The notes below the pieces were generated by a model. It was not told the origin of the DNA, searched no databases, and saw only the letters and a list, made by a program, of their open reading frames with translations. Positions 23,609 to 32,844 of a DNA stretch of 64,000 bases are shown here, piece after piece. The position numbers and the translations under genes were made by a program. Within the stretch, counting starts at the first letter, position 1; each line of letters begins with the position of its first letter. The DNA is from Bacteroides bouchesdurhonensis (GTDB lineage: Bacteria > Bacteroidota > Bacteroidia > Bacteroidales > Bacteroidaceae): contig NZ_LT707006.1 in NCBI RefSeq assembly GCF_900155865.1, positions 4,341,600-4,405,599 on the forward strand, given 5' to 3'.

Positions 23609-25156
23609 ATGGTAAAGAAAATGATTTCACAACTCTCAGCACTGGCAGTACTGATTGTTTTTCTCGCAGCATGTTCCAAACAATCGGAATATACAAACGT
23701 AATACCTTCTGATGCTTCGGCCGTAGCAGCTATCGATTTGAAATCGTTAATTGACAAAGCCGGATTAAATGATAAAGAAAATGAAGCAGCTAAACAAAAA
23801 GTACTGGACGCATTGAAAAGCGGAATGAATGCAGCTACCTTCCAGCAACTGGAAAAAGTGATAAAGACTCCCAGTGAATCGGGAATCGATGTGGAATCGC
23901 CATTCTATATATTTACCTCTCCTACTTTTCCTTATCCTACAGTGGTAGCCAAAATAAATAACGAAGACGACCTGAATTCTTCTTTAGACATAATGCTTAA
24001 AGAACAACTTATTCAACCCATTACAGAAACTGAAGATTATAGGTTTACTACCATGAACGGTAGCTTAATTGCTTTCAACAATTCTGCAATCATGATCGTT
24101 GCAGTAAATGGACATACACAGGCAGAAGAAGCTAAGAAAGCAATTGGCAACTTGATGAAACAAACGCCCGATAGCAGCATTGTTAAATCCGGTGCATTCC
24201 AGAAAGTAATGAAAGCAAAGAACGATGTCAATTTCTTCGTTTCTATGATGGCTACTCCCAAAAAATACAGAGAACCAGCCAGTTTAGCACTTCCTCCTAA
24301 TATTAAATTAGAAGACATCACGTTGTTAGGTGGACTGAATTTTGAAAAAGGACGCATTGTGCTCAAGACTGAGAATTATATAGAAAATGATGAAGCAAAA
24401 GCTCTGATTAAGAAGCAACAGGAAGCTTTTAAAAAATCAAATAACGCATTCACGAAATACTTCCCGGCATCTACATTAATGTTCTTCAATGCAGGAGTCA
24501 ATGGAGAAGCAATATATAATATAATCAACGAGAATGCAAAATTTCGCGACCAAGTATCTATCGCAAAGGCTGCTGAAATAAAGGATTTATTCAGCTCCTT
24601 CAATGGCGATATCTCTGGTGGGCTGATCAATGTAACTATGACCAGCATACCTACTTTTGCAGCTTATGCAGAAATGAAAAATGGCTCTGCACTTGAAGCT
24701 CTCTATAAAAACAAACAAAACCTAGGATTAAAAAAGGGAGAAGATATTATTGAATTAGGCAAAAATGAGTATGTTTACAAAACGAAAAATATGAATGTAT
24801 TCTTCGGAGTAAAAGATAAATTTATGTACGTCACTAATGACGAACTGCTCTATAAGAATATTGGTAAAACAGAAGATAAGTCTATCAAAGATACTCCGTA
24901 CGCTTCCGACATGAAAGATAAGAATATGTTTATAGCCGTTAATGTAGAAGCTATTCTGGACTTGCCCATTGTAAAAATGGCAACAGGCTTTGGAGGCCAA
25001 AAGGCTAAAACATATTTTGATCTAGCTTCTCAGATTTCCTATTTGTCTTCTAGTTCAGAAAGTGAAGTCAGCGAAGTTGCTCTTTGCCTGAAAGATAAAA
25101 ATGTTAATGCACTTAAACAAATAGTAGATTCTGCCAAACAATTTGCCGGCATGTAA
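23609..25156 (+). CDS. DUF4836 family lipoprotein
   Basis: This 515-aa protein has a lipoprotein signal (lipobox LAAC, Cys22) and would be anchored in the envelope. The body matches the DUF4836 family of Bacteroidetes (YTNVIPSDASAVAAIDLKSLIDKAGL near the start, repeated alpha/beta units with FFVSMMATPKKYR and DISGGLINVTM). The biochemical function is unknown. It is followed after 7 bp by an ABC ATPase and then a permease, so it may be the exported partner of that transporter; this is inference from order and spacing. Confidence 0.87.
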   Translation: MVKKMISQLSALAVLIVFLAACSKQSEYTNVIPSDASAVAAIDLKSLIDKAGLNDKENEAAKQKVLDALKSGMNAATFQQLEKVIKTPSESGIDVESPFYIFTSPTFPYPTVVAKINNEDDLNSSLDIMLKEQLIQPITETEDYRFTTMNGSLIAFNNSAIMIVAVNGHTQAEEAKKAIGNLMKQTPDSSIVKSGAFQKVMKAKNDVNFFVSMMATPKKYREPASLALPPNIKLEDITLLGGLNFEKGRIVLKTENYIENDEAKALIKKQQEAFKKSNNAFTKYFPASTLMFFNAGVNGEAIYNIINENAKFRDQVSIAKAAEIKDLFSSFNGDISGGLINVTMTSIPTFAAYAEMKNGSALEALYKNKQNLGLKKGEDIIELGKNEYVYKTKNMNVFFGVKDKFMYVTNDELLYKNIGKTEDKSIKDTPYASDMKDKNMFIAVNVEAILDLPIVKMATGFGGQKAKTYFDLASQISYLSSSSESEVSEVALCLKDKNVNALKQIVDSAKQFAGM

Positions 25157-25163
25157 TCTGCAA

Positions 25164-25817
25164 ATGAACGGTATGAATAGTATTCACCTCCAGCAAACAC
25201 TGCCCCAAGTGTTTGCTGACCGCAATTCGGTAGCCTCGGATGTATGGCATCAAGATCTCACCTTTCTGAAAGGTGAGATGTACTTGATAGAGGCCGCTTC
25301 CGGTACCGGAAAATCATCGTTGTGTAGCTATATTTATGGCAATCGCAACGACTATCAAGGGATTATCAATTTCGATGATACCAATATCAAAGCATACTCT
25401 GTGAATCAATGGGTTCACCTGAGAAAACATTCATTGAGTATGCTTTTTCAAGATTTACGCATCTTTACTGAACTTACTGCTCTTGAAAATGTACAATTAA
25501 AAAATAACCTGACGGGATATAAAAAGAAAAAAGAAATTTTATCGCTGTTTGAAAAATTGGGCATTACCGATAAATTGTACGTGAAAGCGGGGAAACTTTC
25601 TTTTGGGCAACAACAACGAGTTGCCTTTATACGTGCACTCTGCCAACCTTTCGACTTTATTTTTCTAGATGAGCCTATCAGTCATCTTGATGATGAGAAT
25701 AGCCGAATAATGGGCGAGCTCATCATTGCTGAAGCTGAGATGCAAAGTGCCGGTGTTATTGTAACCTCTATTGGAAAGCATCTTGAATTACCTTACAATC
25801 GGGTGTTGCAACTATAA
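25164..25817 (+). CDS. ABC transporter ATP-binding protein (LolD/FtsE-like)
   Basis: This 217-aa ATPase has a Walker A-like AASGTGKS (44-51), in which the usual first Gly is Ala. It also has a Q-loop in LSMLFQDLRIF, the signature LSFGQQQRVAFIRAL and Walker B FDFIFLDEPISHLDD. The short, single-domain form and the FtsX-like permease downstream suggest a LolCDE/MacB-type exporter or mechanotransmitter, not a nutrient importer. I use the ATG at 25164, 7 bp after the lipoprotein stop; ATG 25173 is also possible. Confidence 0.9.
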   Translation: MNGMNSIHLQQTLPQVFADRNSVASDVWHQDLTFLKGEMYLIEAASGTGKSSLCSYIYGNRNDYQGIINFDDTNIKAYSVNQWVHLRKHSLSMLFQDLRIFTELTALENVQLKNNLTGYKKKKEILSLFEKLGITDKLYVKAGKLSFGQQQRVAFIRALCQPFDFIFLDEPISHLDDENSRIMGELIIAEAEMQSAGVIVTSIGKHLELPYNRVLQL

Positions 25818-25883
25818 CACACTTTCCCCAATAAAATGCTTGATGAACCCTTTATATGTAAACCATAAATAAGAAGATTGTAA

Positions 25884-27089
25884 ATGAACACTCTTGTCTG
25901 GAAACTTCTCCGCCAACATATAAGTATCGGTCAATTAGCCGGTTTCTTTTTAGCCAATCTGTTCGGTATGATGATCGTATTGCTCAGCGTGCAATTCTAC
26001 AAAGATGTCATTCCGGTATTCACAAAAGGAGATAGTTTTATGAAAAAAGATTTCATTATTGCTACAAAGAAAGTGAGTACGCTTGGCACTTTTACCAATA
26101 AAAATAATGCTTTCTCCCCTGAAGAAATTGCCGACCTGAAGAAACAACCGTTCACTAAAACGATAGGTGCTTTCACTCCTTCACAATTCAAAGTCTCGGC
26201 AGGTTTAGGAATGCAAGATACAGGTATCAACCTCTCAACTGAAATGTTCTTTGAATCAGTACCCGACGAATTTGTAGACATCAATCTCGACAAATGGCAC
26301 TTCGACAAAGAAGCACAAGAAATACCGATTATTATTCCCCGCAATTATCTGAATCTATATAATTTCGGATTTGCCCAAAGTCGTAGCTTACCCAAAATTT
26401 CGGAAGGATTGATGAGCCTCATCCAAATGAACATCCTTTTACGTGGCAACGGGCAAGTAGAACAATTCAAAGGAAATATTGTCGGTTTCTCAAACCGCCT
26501 AAATACCATTTTAGTTCCTCAATCATTTATGGATTGGGCAAATAAAAAATTTGCACCGAACATAGAAGCACAACCGGCACGTTTGATTATCGAAGTAAAT
26601 AATCCTGCCGACTCGGCCATCGCCAACTATTTCCAACAAAAAGGCTATGAGACAGAAGACGGAAAACTGGATGCAGGAAAAACAACTTATTTCCTTCGCT
26701 TGGTCGTTGGTATTGTATTAGGAGTAGGATTATTTATCAGTGTTCTGTCATTCTATATTCTGATGTTAAGCATCTTCCTATTACTTCAAAAGAACACCAC
26801 CAAACTGGAAAGTTTGTTGTTAATCGGATACAGTCCTGCCAGGGTTGCTTTACCATACCAGATATTGACAGTAGGGCTAAACGTCATTGTACTCTTATTA
26901 TCTATCGGCATTGTATCCTGGATACGTACCTATTATATAGACAGTATCCGTTTGCTCTTTCCTCAATTGGAAACAGGTTCATTATGGGTAGCAATCAGCA
27001 TGGGAATTTTCTTATTTCTTATTGTCTCCATGATTAATATATTAGCAGTCAGACGAAAAGTTATCTCAATCTGGATGCATAAAAATTAA
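25884..27089 (+). CDS. FtsX-like ABC transporter permease
   Basis: This 401-aa membrane protein has an N-terminal span (residues about 18-38), a large periplasmic region of about 240 residues, then three C-terminal spans (LVVGIVLGVGLFISVLSFYI, ALPYQILTVGLNVIVLLL, SLWVAISMGIFLFLI). This is the 1+3 topology of MacB/LolC/FtsX-type permeases. The loop LLQKNTTKLESLLLIGYSPARVAL before TM3 is the usual ATPase coupling segment. It pairs with the ATPase 66 bp upstream. The cargo is unknown; the adjacent lipoprotein and plug-domain protein suggest an envelope role. Confidence 0.85.
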   Translation: MNTLVWKLLRQHISIGQLAGFFLANLFGMMIVLLSVQFYKDVIPVFTKGDSFMKKDFIIATKKVSTLGTFTNKNNAFSPEEIADLKKQPFTKTIGAFTPSQFKVSAGLGMQDTGINLSTEMFFESVPDEFVDINLDKWHFDKEAQEIPIIIPRNYLNLYNFGFAQSRSLPKISEGLMSLIQMNILLRGNGQVEQFKGNIVGFSNRLNTILVPQSFMDWANKKFAPNIEAQPARLIIEVNNPADSAIANYFQQKGYETEDGKLDAGKTTYFLRLVVGIVLGVGLFISVLSFYILMLSIFLLLQKNTTKLESLLLIGYSPARVALPYQILTVGLNVIVLLLSIGIVSWIRTYYIDSIRLLFPQLETGSLWVAISMGIFLFLIVSMINILAVRRKVISIWMHKN

Positions 27090-27103
27090 AATACAAATAC
27101 ACT

Positions 27104-29752
27104 ATGACAAGCAAAATCATCTCTTTGCCCAAAAGAAGCAGTATAAAGATAGCTCTTGGAATGTTGCTATGCTTCTCATCGTTATCAGCACAAGAAATGC
27201 AAGATACGATTATCGCTAACTTCAATATCCGGGAAAAAATACCCAATGAAAAGTTATATCTGCATTTGGACAAACCTTATTATGGAGCAGGTGAAAAGAT
27301 ATGGTTTAAAGGATATCTTGTCAATGCCACGACTCATCAAGATAACTCTCAAAGCAACTTCATCATTACTGAACTAATCAATCGTTCTGACTCAGTTCTG
27401 GAACGTAGGAAGGTTCGACGTGACTCCTTGGGATTTCATAATGCTTTTACGTTACCCGCTACTCTCCCAGCCGGAGATTATTATCTGAGGGGATATAGCA
27501 GTTGGATGTTGAATGAGGATCCTGACTTCATCTATTCATGTAATCTGAAAATCGGAAATTCCATCGACAATACGATTATTTCAACCATAGAATACCAAAA
27601 GGAGGATGAAACGCATTATACTGCAAAAATAAAATTCAGCAGTAATACACAAGAACCTTTCATTAACACCAATATCCGTTATCGTTACATTGAAAACGGA
27701 AAAGTAAAAGATAAAGGGAAAAGACAAACAGACTCAAAAGGTCTGATATCTATTTCACTTCCCGACTTGAAACCAACTGCTAACCGTAGTATTGAAGTAG
27801 TATTTGATGATCCGGAATACATTTATAAAAAAGTTTTCTATCTACCTGTTTTTGGGAAGGATTTCGATGTTACATTCTTCCCGGAGGGTGGTGCTTTGCT
27901 TGCCATTTCTCATCAAAATGTAGCTTTTAAAGCACAAGGATCAGATGGTTTCTCCAAAGAAGTGGAGGGTACTCTCTTTAATTCCAAAGGAGACACCTTA
28001 AGTTCTTTTCGTTCAGAACATGACGGAATGGGAGTTTTCACATTGAGTACGATTGTTCCGGACGCTTATTATGCCATGATCAAGAGCAGTGACGGAATCA
28101 CGAAACGTTTTAATCTCCCCACTGTAGAAGAAAAAGGTATTGCTCTTTCTATGACACATCGCCGCGATGACATACGTTTTGAAATTCAAAAAACAGAAAC
28201 TACCGAATGGCCTCAAAAACTATTTTTAGTTGCCCATACCCGGGAGAAACTTACGATCTTACAACCGATCAATCCACCCAGTACTTTCGGAAAAATGAAT
28301 GATAGTTTGTTTCAGGAAGGAATTACTCATTTTTTATTAATCGACGGAAGAGGAAACACTCTTAGTGAACGGTTAATATTCGTCCCCGACAGAAAATCCG
28401 GTCAATGGCAGATTGTAGCCGACAAACCTTCTTATGGCAAAAAAGAAAAAGTATCTCTGCAAATTTCAGGAAAAGACTATCATAACAACCCTATTGCCGG
28501 TAGTTTTTCTATTAGTATTACAGACCGACAGAAAGTTCAACCCGATTCTCTTGCCGACAATATTTTATCAAATCTCCTGCTAACTTCTGATTTGAAAGGA
28601 TACATAGAAAATCCCGGATATTATTTCCTTAACCAAGATTTTAAAACACTTCGTGCATTAGACTTCTTGATGATGACACATGGATGGAGAAGGCATATTC
28701 TAAAGAATCTCGTTATCCCTCCTTCATTAAACTTCAAGAATTATATAGAACAGGGACAAACAATTAGTGGCCGAATCAGGGGGTTCTTTGGCAATAATGT
28801 AAAAAAGGGACCTATTTACGCTTTAGCACCCAAAGAAAACATATTTGAAACGACCATTACTGACGAAAAGGGAGAGTTTGTTATCAACACTTCATTCAAA
28901 GACAGTACTACGTTTGTTGTCCAAGCACGTACCCAAAAAGGATTTCCCGGAGTTGAAATCGAAATGGATACACTCCAATATCCAAAGATATATCATAAGA
29001 GTCCGTTCTACAACGGAATGCCTACTTTAATGCAGGATTATCTGCTCAACACTCGTGACCAATATTACATGGAGGGAGGTATGCGCGTATATAACCTCAA
29101 AGAAGTTCTTGTAACTGCCAGGCGTGAAAAAGCCAGTTCCAAAAGTATTTATACAGGCGGCATCAATACCTATACTCTTGAAGGAGACAGGCTAAAACAA
29201 TATGCAGGACGAACGGCTTACGATATTGCCATCAATCTTCCGGGAGTTACCGTTTCAAATGGAAGTGAATTACATATCCGCAATAATGCCGATCAACCGG
29301 CAATCGTTATTAATGATATCATTTATGACAATGATGATTATTTATTAAAAGATATTTTTGCAGATAACATATCGAGCATAAGCCTTCTTCGTGAGACAGA
29401 TACAATGATCCTGGGTCCTCGTGCTGCAGCAGGTGCCATCGTCATTACATTAAAAGACCCGAAAGACATTCCAAGGAAACCAGTACCAGGCATTGCAACC
29501 TATACCCCATTAGGATATTGTGATACTGTAGAATTCTACCATCCGACTTACGCTTTTCCTGAAAAAGCGGACCTCGCGAAATCAGATTTACGAACCACTA
29601 TTTACTGGAATCCATCCTTACAATTTGATAACGAAGGGAAAGCCACGATAGAATACTATACCGCAGATAGTAAAGCTCCTCAGACTATCATCATTGAAGG
29701 AGTGGATAAAAATGGAAAAGTTTACCGTGTACAACAAACGATTAATAAATAA
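27104..29752 (+). CDS. MG2-like/TonB-plug domain envelope protein without a beta-barrel
   Basis: This 882-aa protein has a signal peptide ending near residue 29 (LCFSSLSAQ). Residues 45-150 (EKLYLHLDKPYYGAGEKIWFKGYLVN) match the MG2-type macroglobulin domain seen in Bacteroidetes. Further Ig-like and carboxypeptidase-regulatory-like beta domains follow. Residues about 690-790 resemble a TonB-receptor plug (YAGRTAYDIAINLPGVTVSNG...AAAGAIVITLKD). No 22-strand barrel follows: the chain ends about 90 residues later in a strand-rich tail. It may be a plug-like periplasmic scaffold or protein-capture factor. It starts 14 bp after the permease gene, so co-transcription is likely. Confidence 0.8.
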   Translation: MTSKIISLPKRSSIKIALGMLLCFSSLSAQEMQDTIIANFNIREKIPNEKLYLHLDKPYYGAGEKIWFKGYLVNATTHQDNSQSNFIITELINRSDSVLERRKVRRDSLGFHNAFTLPATLPAGDYYLRGYSSWMLNEDPDFIYSCNLKIGNSIDNTIISTIEYQKEDETHYTAKIKFSSNTQEPFINTNIRYRYIENGKVKDKGKRQTDSKGLISISLPDLKPTANRSIEVVFDDPEYIYKKVFYLPVFGKDFDVTFFPEGGALLAISHQNVAFKAQGSDGFSKEVEGTLFNSKGDTLSSFRSEHDGMGVFTLSTIVPDAYYAMIKSSDGITKRFNLPTVEEKGIALSMTHRRDDIRFEIQKTETTEWPQKLFLVAHTREKLTILQPINPPSTFGKMNDSLFQEGITHFLLIDGRGNTLSERLIFVPDRKSGQWQIVADKPSYGKKEKVSLQISGKDYHNNPIAGSFSISITDRQKVQPDSLADNILSNLLLTSDLKGYIENPGYYFLNQDFKTLRALDFLMMTHGWRRHILKNLVIPPSLNFKNYIEQGQTISGRIRGFFGNNVKKGPIYALAPKENIFETTITDEKGEFVINTSFKDSTTFVVQARTQKGFPGVEIEMDTLQYPKIYHKSPFYNGMPTLMQDYLLNTRDQYYMEGGMRVYNLKEVLVTARREKASSKSIYTGGINTYTLEGDRLKQYAGRTAYDIAINLPGVTVSNGSELHIRNNADQPAIVINDIIYDNDDYLLKDIFADNISSISLLRETDTMILGPRAAAGAIVITLKDPKDIPRKPVPGIATYTPLGYCDTVEFYHPTYAFPEKADLAKSDLRTTIYWNPSLQFDNEGKATIEYYTADSKAPQTIIIEGVDKNGKVYRVQQTINK

Positions 29753-29797
29753 CCTAAAAACATAGATACAGGAACGCCTCTATATCAGATAATTTCG

Positions 29798-29805
29798 TAA
29801 TTTTG
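29798..29805 (+). promoter_or_regulatory. -7 promoter box of miaA
   Basis: TAATTTTG matches TAnnTTTG, 24 bp before the ATG at 29830. An apparent in-frame TTG start (29803) is part of this box. Confidence 0.6.
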
Positions 29806-29829
29806 CCCGACATTTTAAAGAATGAAACT

Positions 29830-30750
29830 ATGCCGGACTATGATTTAATTGCCATACTCGGGCCCACTGCTTCAGGCAAGACACCATTTGCCACCGCTTT
29901 GGCTCACAAATTAAATACAGAAATTATCAGTGCCGACTCCCGTCAAATTTATCGGGGTATGGACCTTGGTACCGGAAAGGACTTGGCCGATTATACGATT
30001 AACGGACATACTATTCCGTATCACCTGATCGACATTGCAGATCCCGGATATAAATACAATGTATTCGAATATCAACGGGATTTCCTGATTTCTTACGATT
30101 CTATCAAACAAAAAGGCTGTCTCCCCGTTTTATGTGGAGGAACAGGAATGTATCTTGAAGCTGTACTGAAAGGTTATAAGCTACTGCCTGTACCTGAAGA
30201 TCCGGAATTACGTGCCCGCCTGGCTAATTATTCCCTTGAAGAATTGACCAGTATGTTAAGCCAATATAAGACTCTGCACAACTCTACGGATGTAGATACC
30301 GTAAAACGTGCGATACGCGCCATAGAAATTGAAGAGTATTATATAGCTCATCCAGTCCCTGAACGGGAATTTCCAAAGCTGAACAGCCTTATTATTGGGG
30401 TAGATATTGATCGGGAACTAAGACGCGAGAAGATTACCCGCCGTTTAAAGCAACGATTGGATGAAGGAATGGTGGATGAAGTACGGCATTTAATCGCGCA
30501 TGGAATCGCTCCGGACGACCTGATTTATTACGGTTTGGAATATAAATACCTGACATTATATGTCATAGGAAAACTAACTTATGAAGAGATGTTCACAGGC
30601 TTGGAAACAGCTATTCATCAGTTTGCCAAGCGTCAGATGACCTGGTTTCGTGGCATGGAACGGAGAGGATTTACCATCCATTGGGTTAGTGCAGAATTAC
30701 CTATGGAAGAAAAGATAGCATTTGTATTAGATAAACTGCAAGAGTTTTAG
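29830..30750 (+). CDS. miaA: tRNA dimethylallyltransferase
   Basis: MiaA adds a dimethylallyl group to N6 of A37 in tRNAs that read UNN codons. The 306-aa product begins MPDYDLIAILGPTASGKT with the P-loop at 11-18, followed by ISADSRQIYRGMDLGTGKDL (catalytic and substrate aspartates), LCGGTGMYLEAVLKGY, and the tRNA-binding region KRAIRAIEIEEYY. Bacteroides often carries two MiaA-type genes and this could be either one; the GTGKDL stretch departs from the more usual GTAKP. Start ATG 29830 is fixed by the promoter box. Confidence 0.92.
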   Translation: MPDYDLIAILGPTASGKTPFATALAHKLNTEIISADSRQIYRGMDLGTGKDLADYTINGHTIPYHLIDIADPGYKYNVFEYQRDFLISYDSIKQKGCLPVLCGGTGMYLEAVLKGYKLLPVPEDPELRARLANYSLEELTSMLSQYKTLHNSTDVDTVKRAIRAIEIEEYYIAHPVPEREFPKLNSLIIGVDIDRELRREKITRRLKQRLDEGMVDEVRHLIAHGIAPDDLIYYGLEYKYLTLYVIGKLTYEEMFTGLETAIHQFAKRQMTWFRGMERRGFTIHWVSAELPMEEKIAFVLDKLQEF

Positions 30751-30758
30751 TATCTTTG
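30751..30758 (+). promoter_or_regulatory. -7 promoter box of the lipid kinase gene
   Basis: TATCTTTG, a perfect -7 box, starts directly after the miaA stop codon and lies 21 bp before the next ATG. Confidence 0.55.
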
Positions 30759-30779
30759 TCGCATATTTATTAGTTTTAT

Positions 30780-31706
30780 ATGAGTGTAGAACCAGGAAAA
30801 TGGGGAGTTATTTACAACCCTAAAGCCGGTACCCGCAAGGTACAGAAACGATGGAAAGAGATCAAGGAGTATATGGACGGCAAAGGTGTCGATTATGACT
30901 ATGTACAATCCGAAGGTTTCGGTTCTGTGGAACGCCTATCCAAAATTCTTGCTAATAATGGTTATCGTACAATTGTTATTGTAGGTGGTGATGGTGCGCT
31001 GAATGATGCTATCAATGGGATTATGCTCTCTGATGCTGAAGATAAGGATAATATCGCTCTGGGTATTATTCCGAATGGTATTGGAAATGACTTTGCCAAA
31101 TACTGGGGGCTTACTACCGAATATAAAACAGCTGTAGATTGTATTATCAATCACCGTCTCAAAAAAATAGATGTAGGTTATTGTTCCTACTATGATGGGC
31201 AAGATCATCAACGTCGCTATTTCCTCAATGCTGTCAATATCGGTCTAGGTGCACGAATCGTAAAAATCACCGATCAGACCAAACGTTTCTGGGGGGTTAA
31301 ATTTTTATCATACTTAGCTGCATTATTTTCATTGATATTTGAACGGAAACTCTATCGCATGCATCTCCGGATCAATGACGAACATATCCGCGGACGTATC
31401 ATGACAGTCTGTGTAGGTAGTGCATGGGGTTGGGGACAAACACCGAGTGCTGTACCCTATAATGGTTGGCTGGATGTATCTATCATCTATCGCCCGGAAT
31501 TTCTGCAAATCATTTCCGGACTATGGATGTTGATTCAAGGAAGAATTTTGAATCATAAGACGGTGAAAAGTTACCGGACACGGAAAGTTAAAGTGCTACG
31601 TGCACAAAATGCTTCCGTAGATTTAGACGGACGCCTTTTACCGAAGCATTTCCCGTTGGAAATAGGAGTACTTTCAGAGAAGACAACACTGATTATTCCT
31701 AAATAA
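30780..31706 (+). CDS. Diacylglycerol kinase family lipid kinase
   Basis: This 308-aa protein has the DAGK/YegS catalytic fold. It begins WGVIYNPKAGTRKVQKRW (nucleotide-binding NPxAG), followed by TIVIVGGDGALNDAINGI (GGDGTxNE-type signature), LGIIPNGIGNDFAKYWG (the GTGND-like element reads GIGND) and a C-terminal beta domain ending DLDGRLLPKHFPLEI. It phosphorylates a lipid such as diacylglycerol or a sphingoid base; the substrate is not decidable, and Bacteroides makes sphingolipids. It has its own -7 box. Confidence 0.9.
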   Translation: MSVEPGKWGVIYNPKAGTRKVQKRWKEIKEYMDGKGVDYDYVQSEGFGSVERLSKILANNGYRTIVIVGGDGALNDAINGIMLSDAEDKDNIALGIIPNGIGNDFAKYWGLTTEYKTAVDCIINHRLKKIDVGYCSYYDGQDHQRRYFLNAVNIGLGARIVKITDQTKRFWGVKFLSYLAALFSLIFERKLYRMHLRINDEHIRGRIMTVCVGSAWGWGQTPSAVPYNGWLDVSIIYRPEFLQIISGLWMLIQGRILNHKTVKSYRTRKVKVLRAQNASVDLDGRLLPKHFPLEIGVLSEKTTLIIPK

Positions 31707-31762
31707 GCGGTAAATAGAGTGAAATGAATCTATCTGTTTAATCCTATTAATTAGAAAGGCTG

Positions 31763-31770
31763 TAATTTTG
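31763..31770 (+). promoter_or_regulatory. -7 promoter box of kdsA
   Basis: TAATTTTG matches TAnnTTTG, 25 bp before the ATG at 31796. A near copy (TAATTTG) follows at about 31778. Confidence 0.5.
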
Positions 31771-31795
31771 TAACTCGTAATTTGTAAATACTAAA

Positions 31796-32596
31796 ATGAT
31801 AGAACTTAAAAACAATTCTGCTAATAACTTCTTTTTGCTGGCAGGTCCATGTGTGATAGAAGGCGAAGATATGGCAATGCGTATTGCAGAACGTGCAGTC
31901 AAAATCACTGAATCTCTGAAGATTCCTTACGTTTTCAAAGGTTCTTACCGCAAAGCAAACCGTTCACGTATGGATTCTTTTATGGGTATCGGTGATGAGA
32001 AAGCACTCAAAATATTGAAAAAGGTGCATGATACTTTCGGTGTTCCTACCGTAACAGACATTCATGCAGCCGACGAAGCAGAAATGGCTGCAGAATATGT
32101 AGACATACTACAGATTCCAGCATTTCTTTGCCGTCAAACCGATCTTCTGATTGCAGCTGCAAAAACCGGGAAAATTATAAATATCAAAAAAGGACAGTTT
32201 CTCTCTCCTATCGCTATGCAATTTGCAGCAGATAAAGTGGTGGAAGCAGGAAACAAAAATGTGATGTTGACTGAGCGTGGTACGACTTTCGGTTATCAGG
32301 ATTTAGTAATTGATTATCGTGGTATTCCTGAAATGCAATCATTCGGTTATCCTGTGATATTGGACGTTACTCACTCATTGCAACAACCGAATCAGACCAG
32401 TGGAGTGACAGGCGGAATGCCACAACTGATTGAAACAGTTGCAAAAGCAGGTATTGCCGTAGGTGCTGACGGATTATTCATTGAAACTCACGAAAACCCG
32501 GCAGTAGCCAAAAGTGATGGAGCCAATATGCTGAAACTGGACTTATTAGAAGGGTTATTGACTAAACTAGTAAGAATACGGGAAGCTGTCAAATAA
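31796..32596 (+). CDS. kdsA: 3-deoxy-8-phosphooctulonate synthase
   Basis: KdsA condenses arabinose-5-phosphate and PEP into Kdo-8-phosphate for lipid A/LPS cores. The 266-aa product shows LLAGPCVIEGED near the start, YVFKGSYRKANRSRMDSFMG, the PEP-site block TERGTTFGYQDLVIDYRG, and a C-terminal DGLFIETHENPAVAKSDG. Cys19 in AGPCVIE occupies the position that separates metal-dependent KdsA enzymes (Cys) from metal-independent ones (Asn), so this one should be metal-dependent. It stands alone. Confidence 0.96.
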   Translation: MIELKNNSANNFFLLAGPCVIEGEDMAMRIAERAVKITESLKIPYVFKGSYRKANRSRMDSFMGIGDEKALKILKKVHDTFGVPTVTDIHAADEAEMAAEYVDILQIPAFLCRQTDLLIAAAKTGKIINIKKGQFLSPIAMQFAADKVVEAGNKNVMLTERGTTFGYQDLVIDYRGIPEMQSFGYPVILDVTHSLQQPNQTSGVTGGMPQLIETVAKAGIAVGADGLFIETHENPAVAKSDGANMLKLDLLEGLLTKLVRIREAVK

Positions 32597-32609
32597 TCTA
32601 TATCAAACG

Positions 32610-32651
32610 ATGAAACATTTACGATCAGTCTTAACATTCATAACCTGTTGA
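32610..32651 (+). other. Micro-ORF resembling the start of the downstream M16 protease gene
   Basis: A 13-codon frame (MKHLRSVLTFITC) opens 235 bp before the M16 gene, whose product begins MKHLLRGLFIAVLTICC. The DNA also matches: ATGAAACATTTA followed by CAGTCTTAAC occurs in both. It may be a decayed duplicate of the gene start or coincidence. The rest of the 248-bp gap holds no gene. Confidence 0.3.
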
Positions 32652-32844
32652 AAATATAATGGCAAGGATGTTGCAAATTTTGGTCGAAGTTTGAAATCAA
32701 TTAGAGTTTTTAATGATCAGCCCGGAATAAGATAAACCTGAATAAAATAAGTTATCACAACGAATAATACATTATGAGTGATTTAACATTTATGACTAGC
32801 GAAACTAATAGAACAAGAATATTTTTTTAAACTAAATATAAAAT

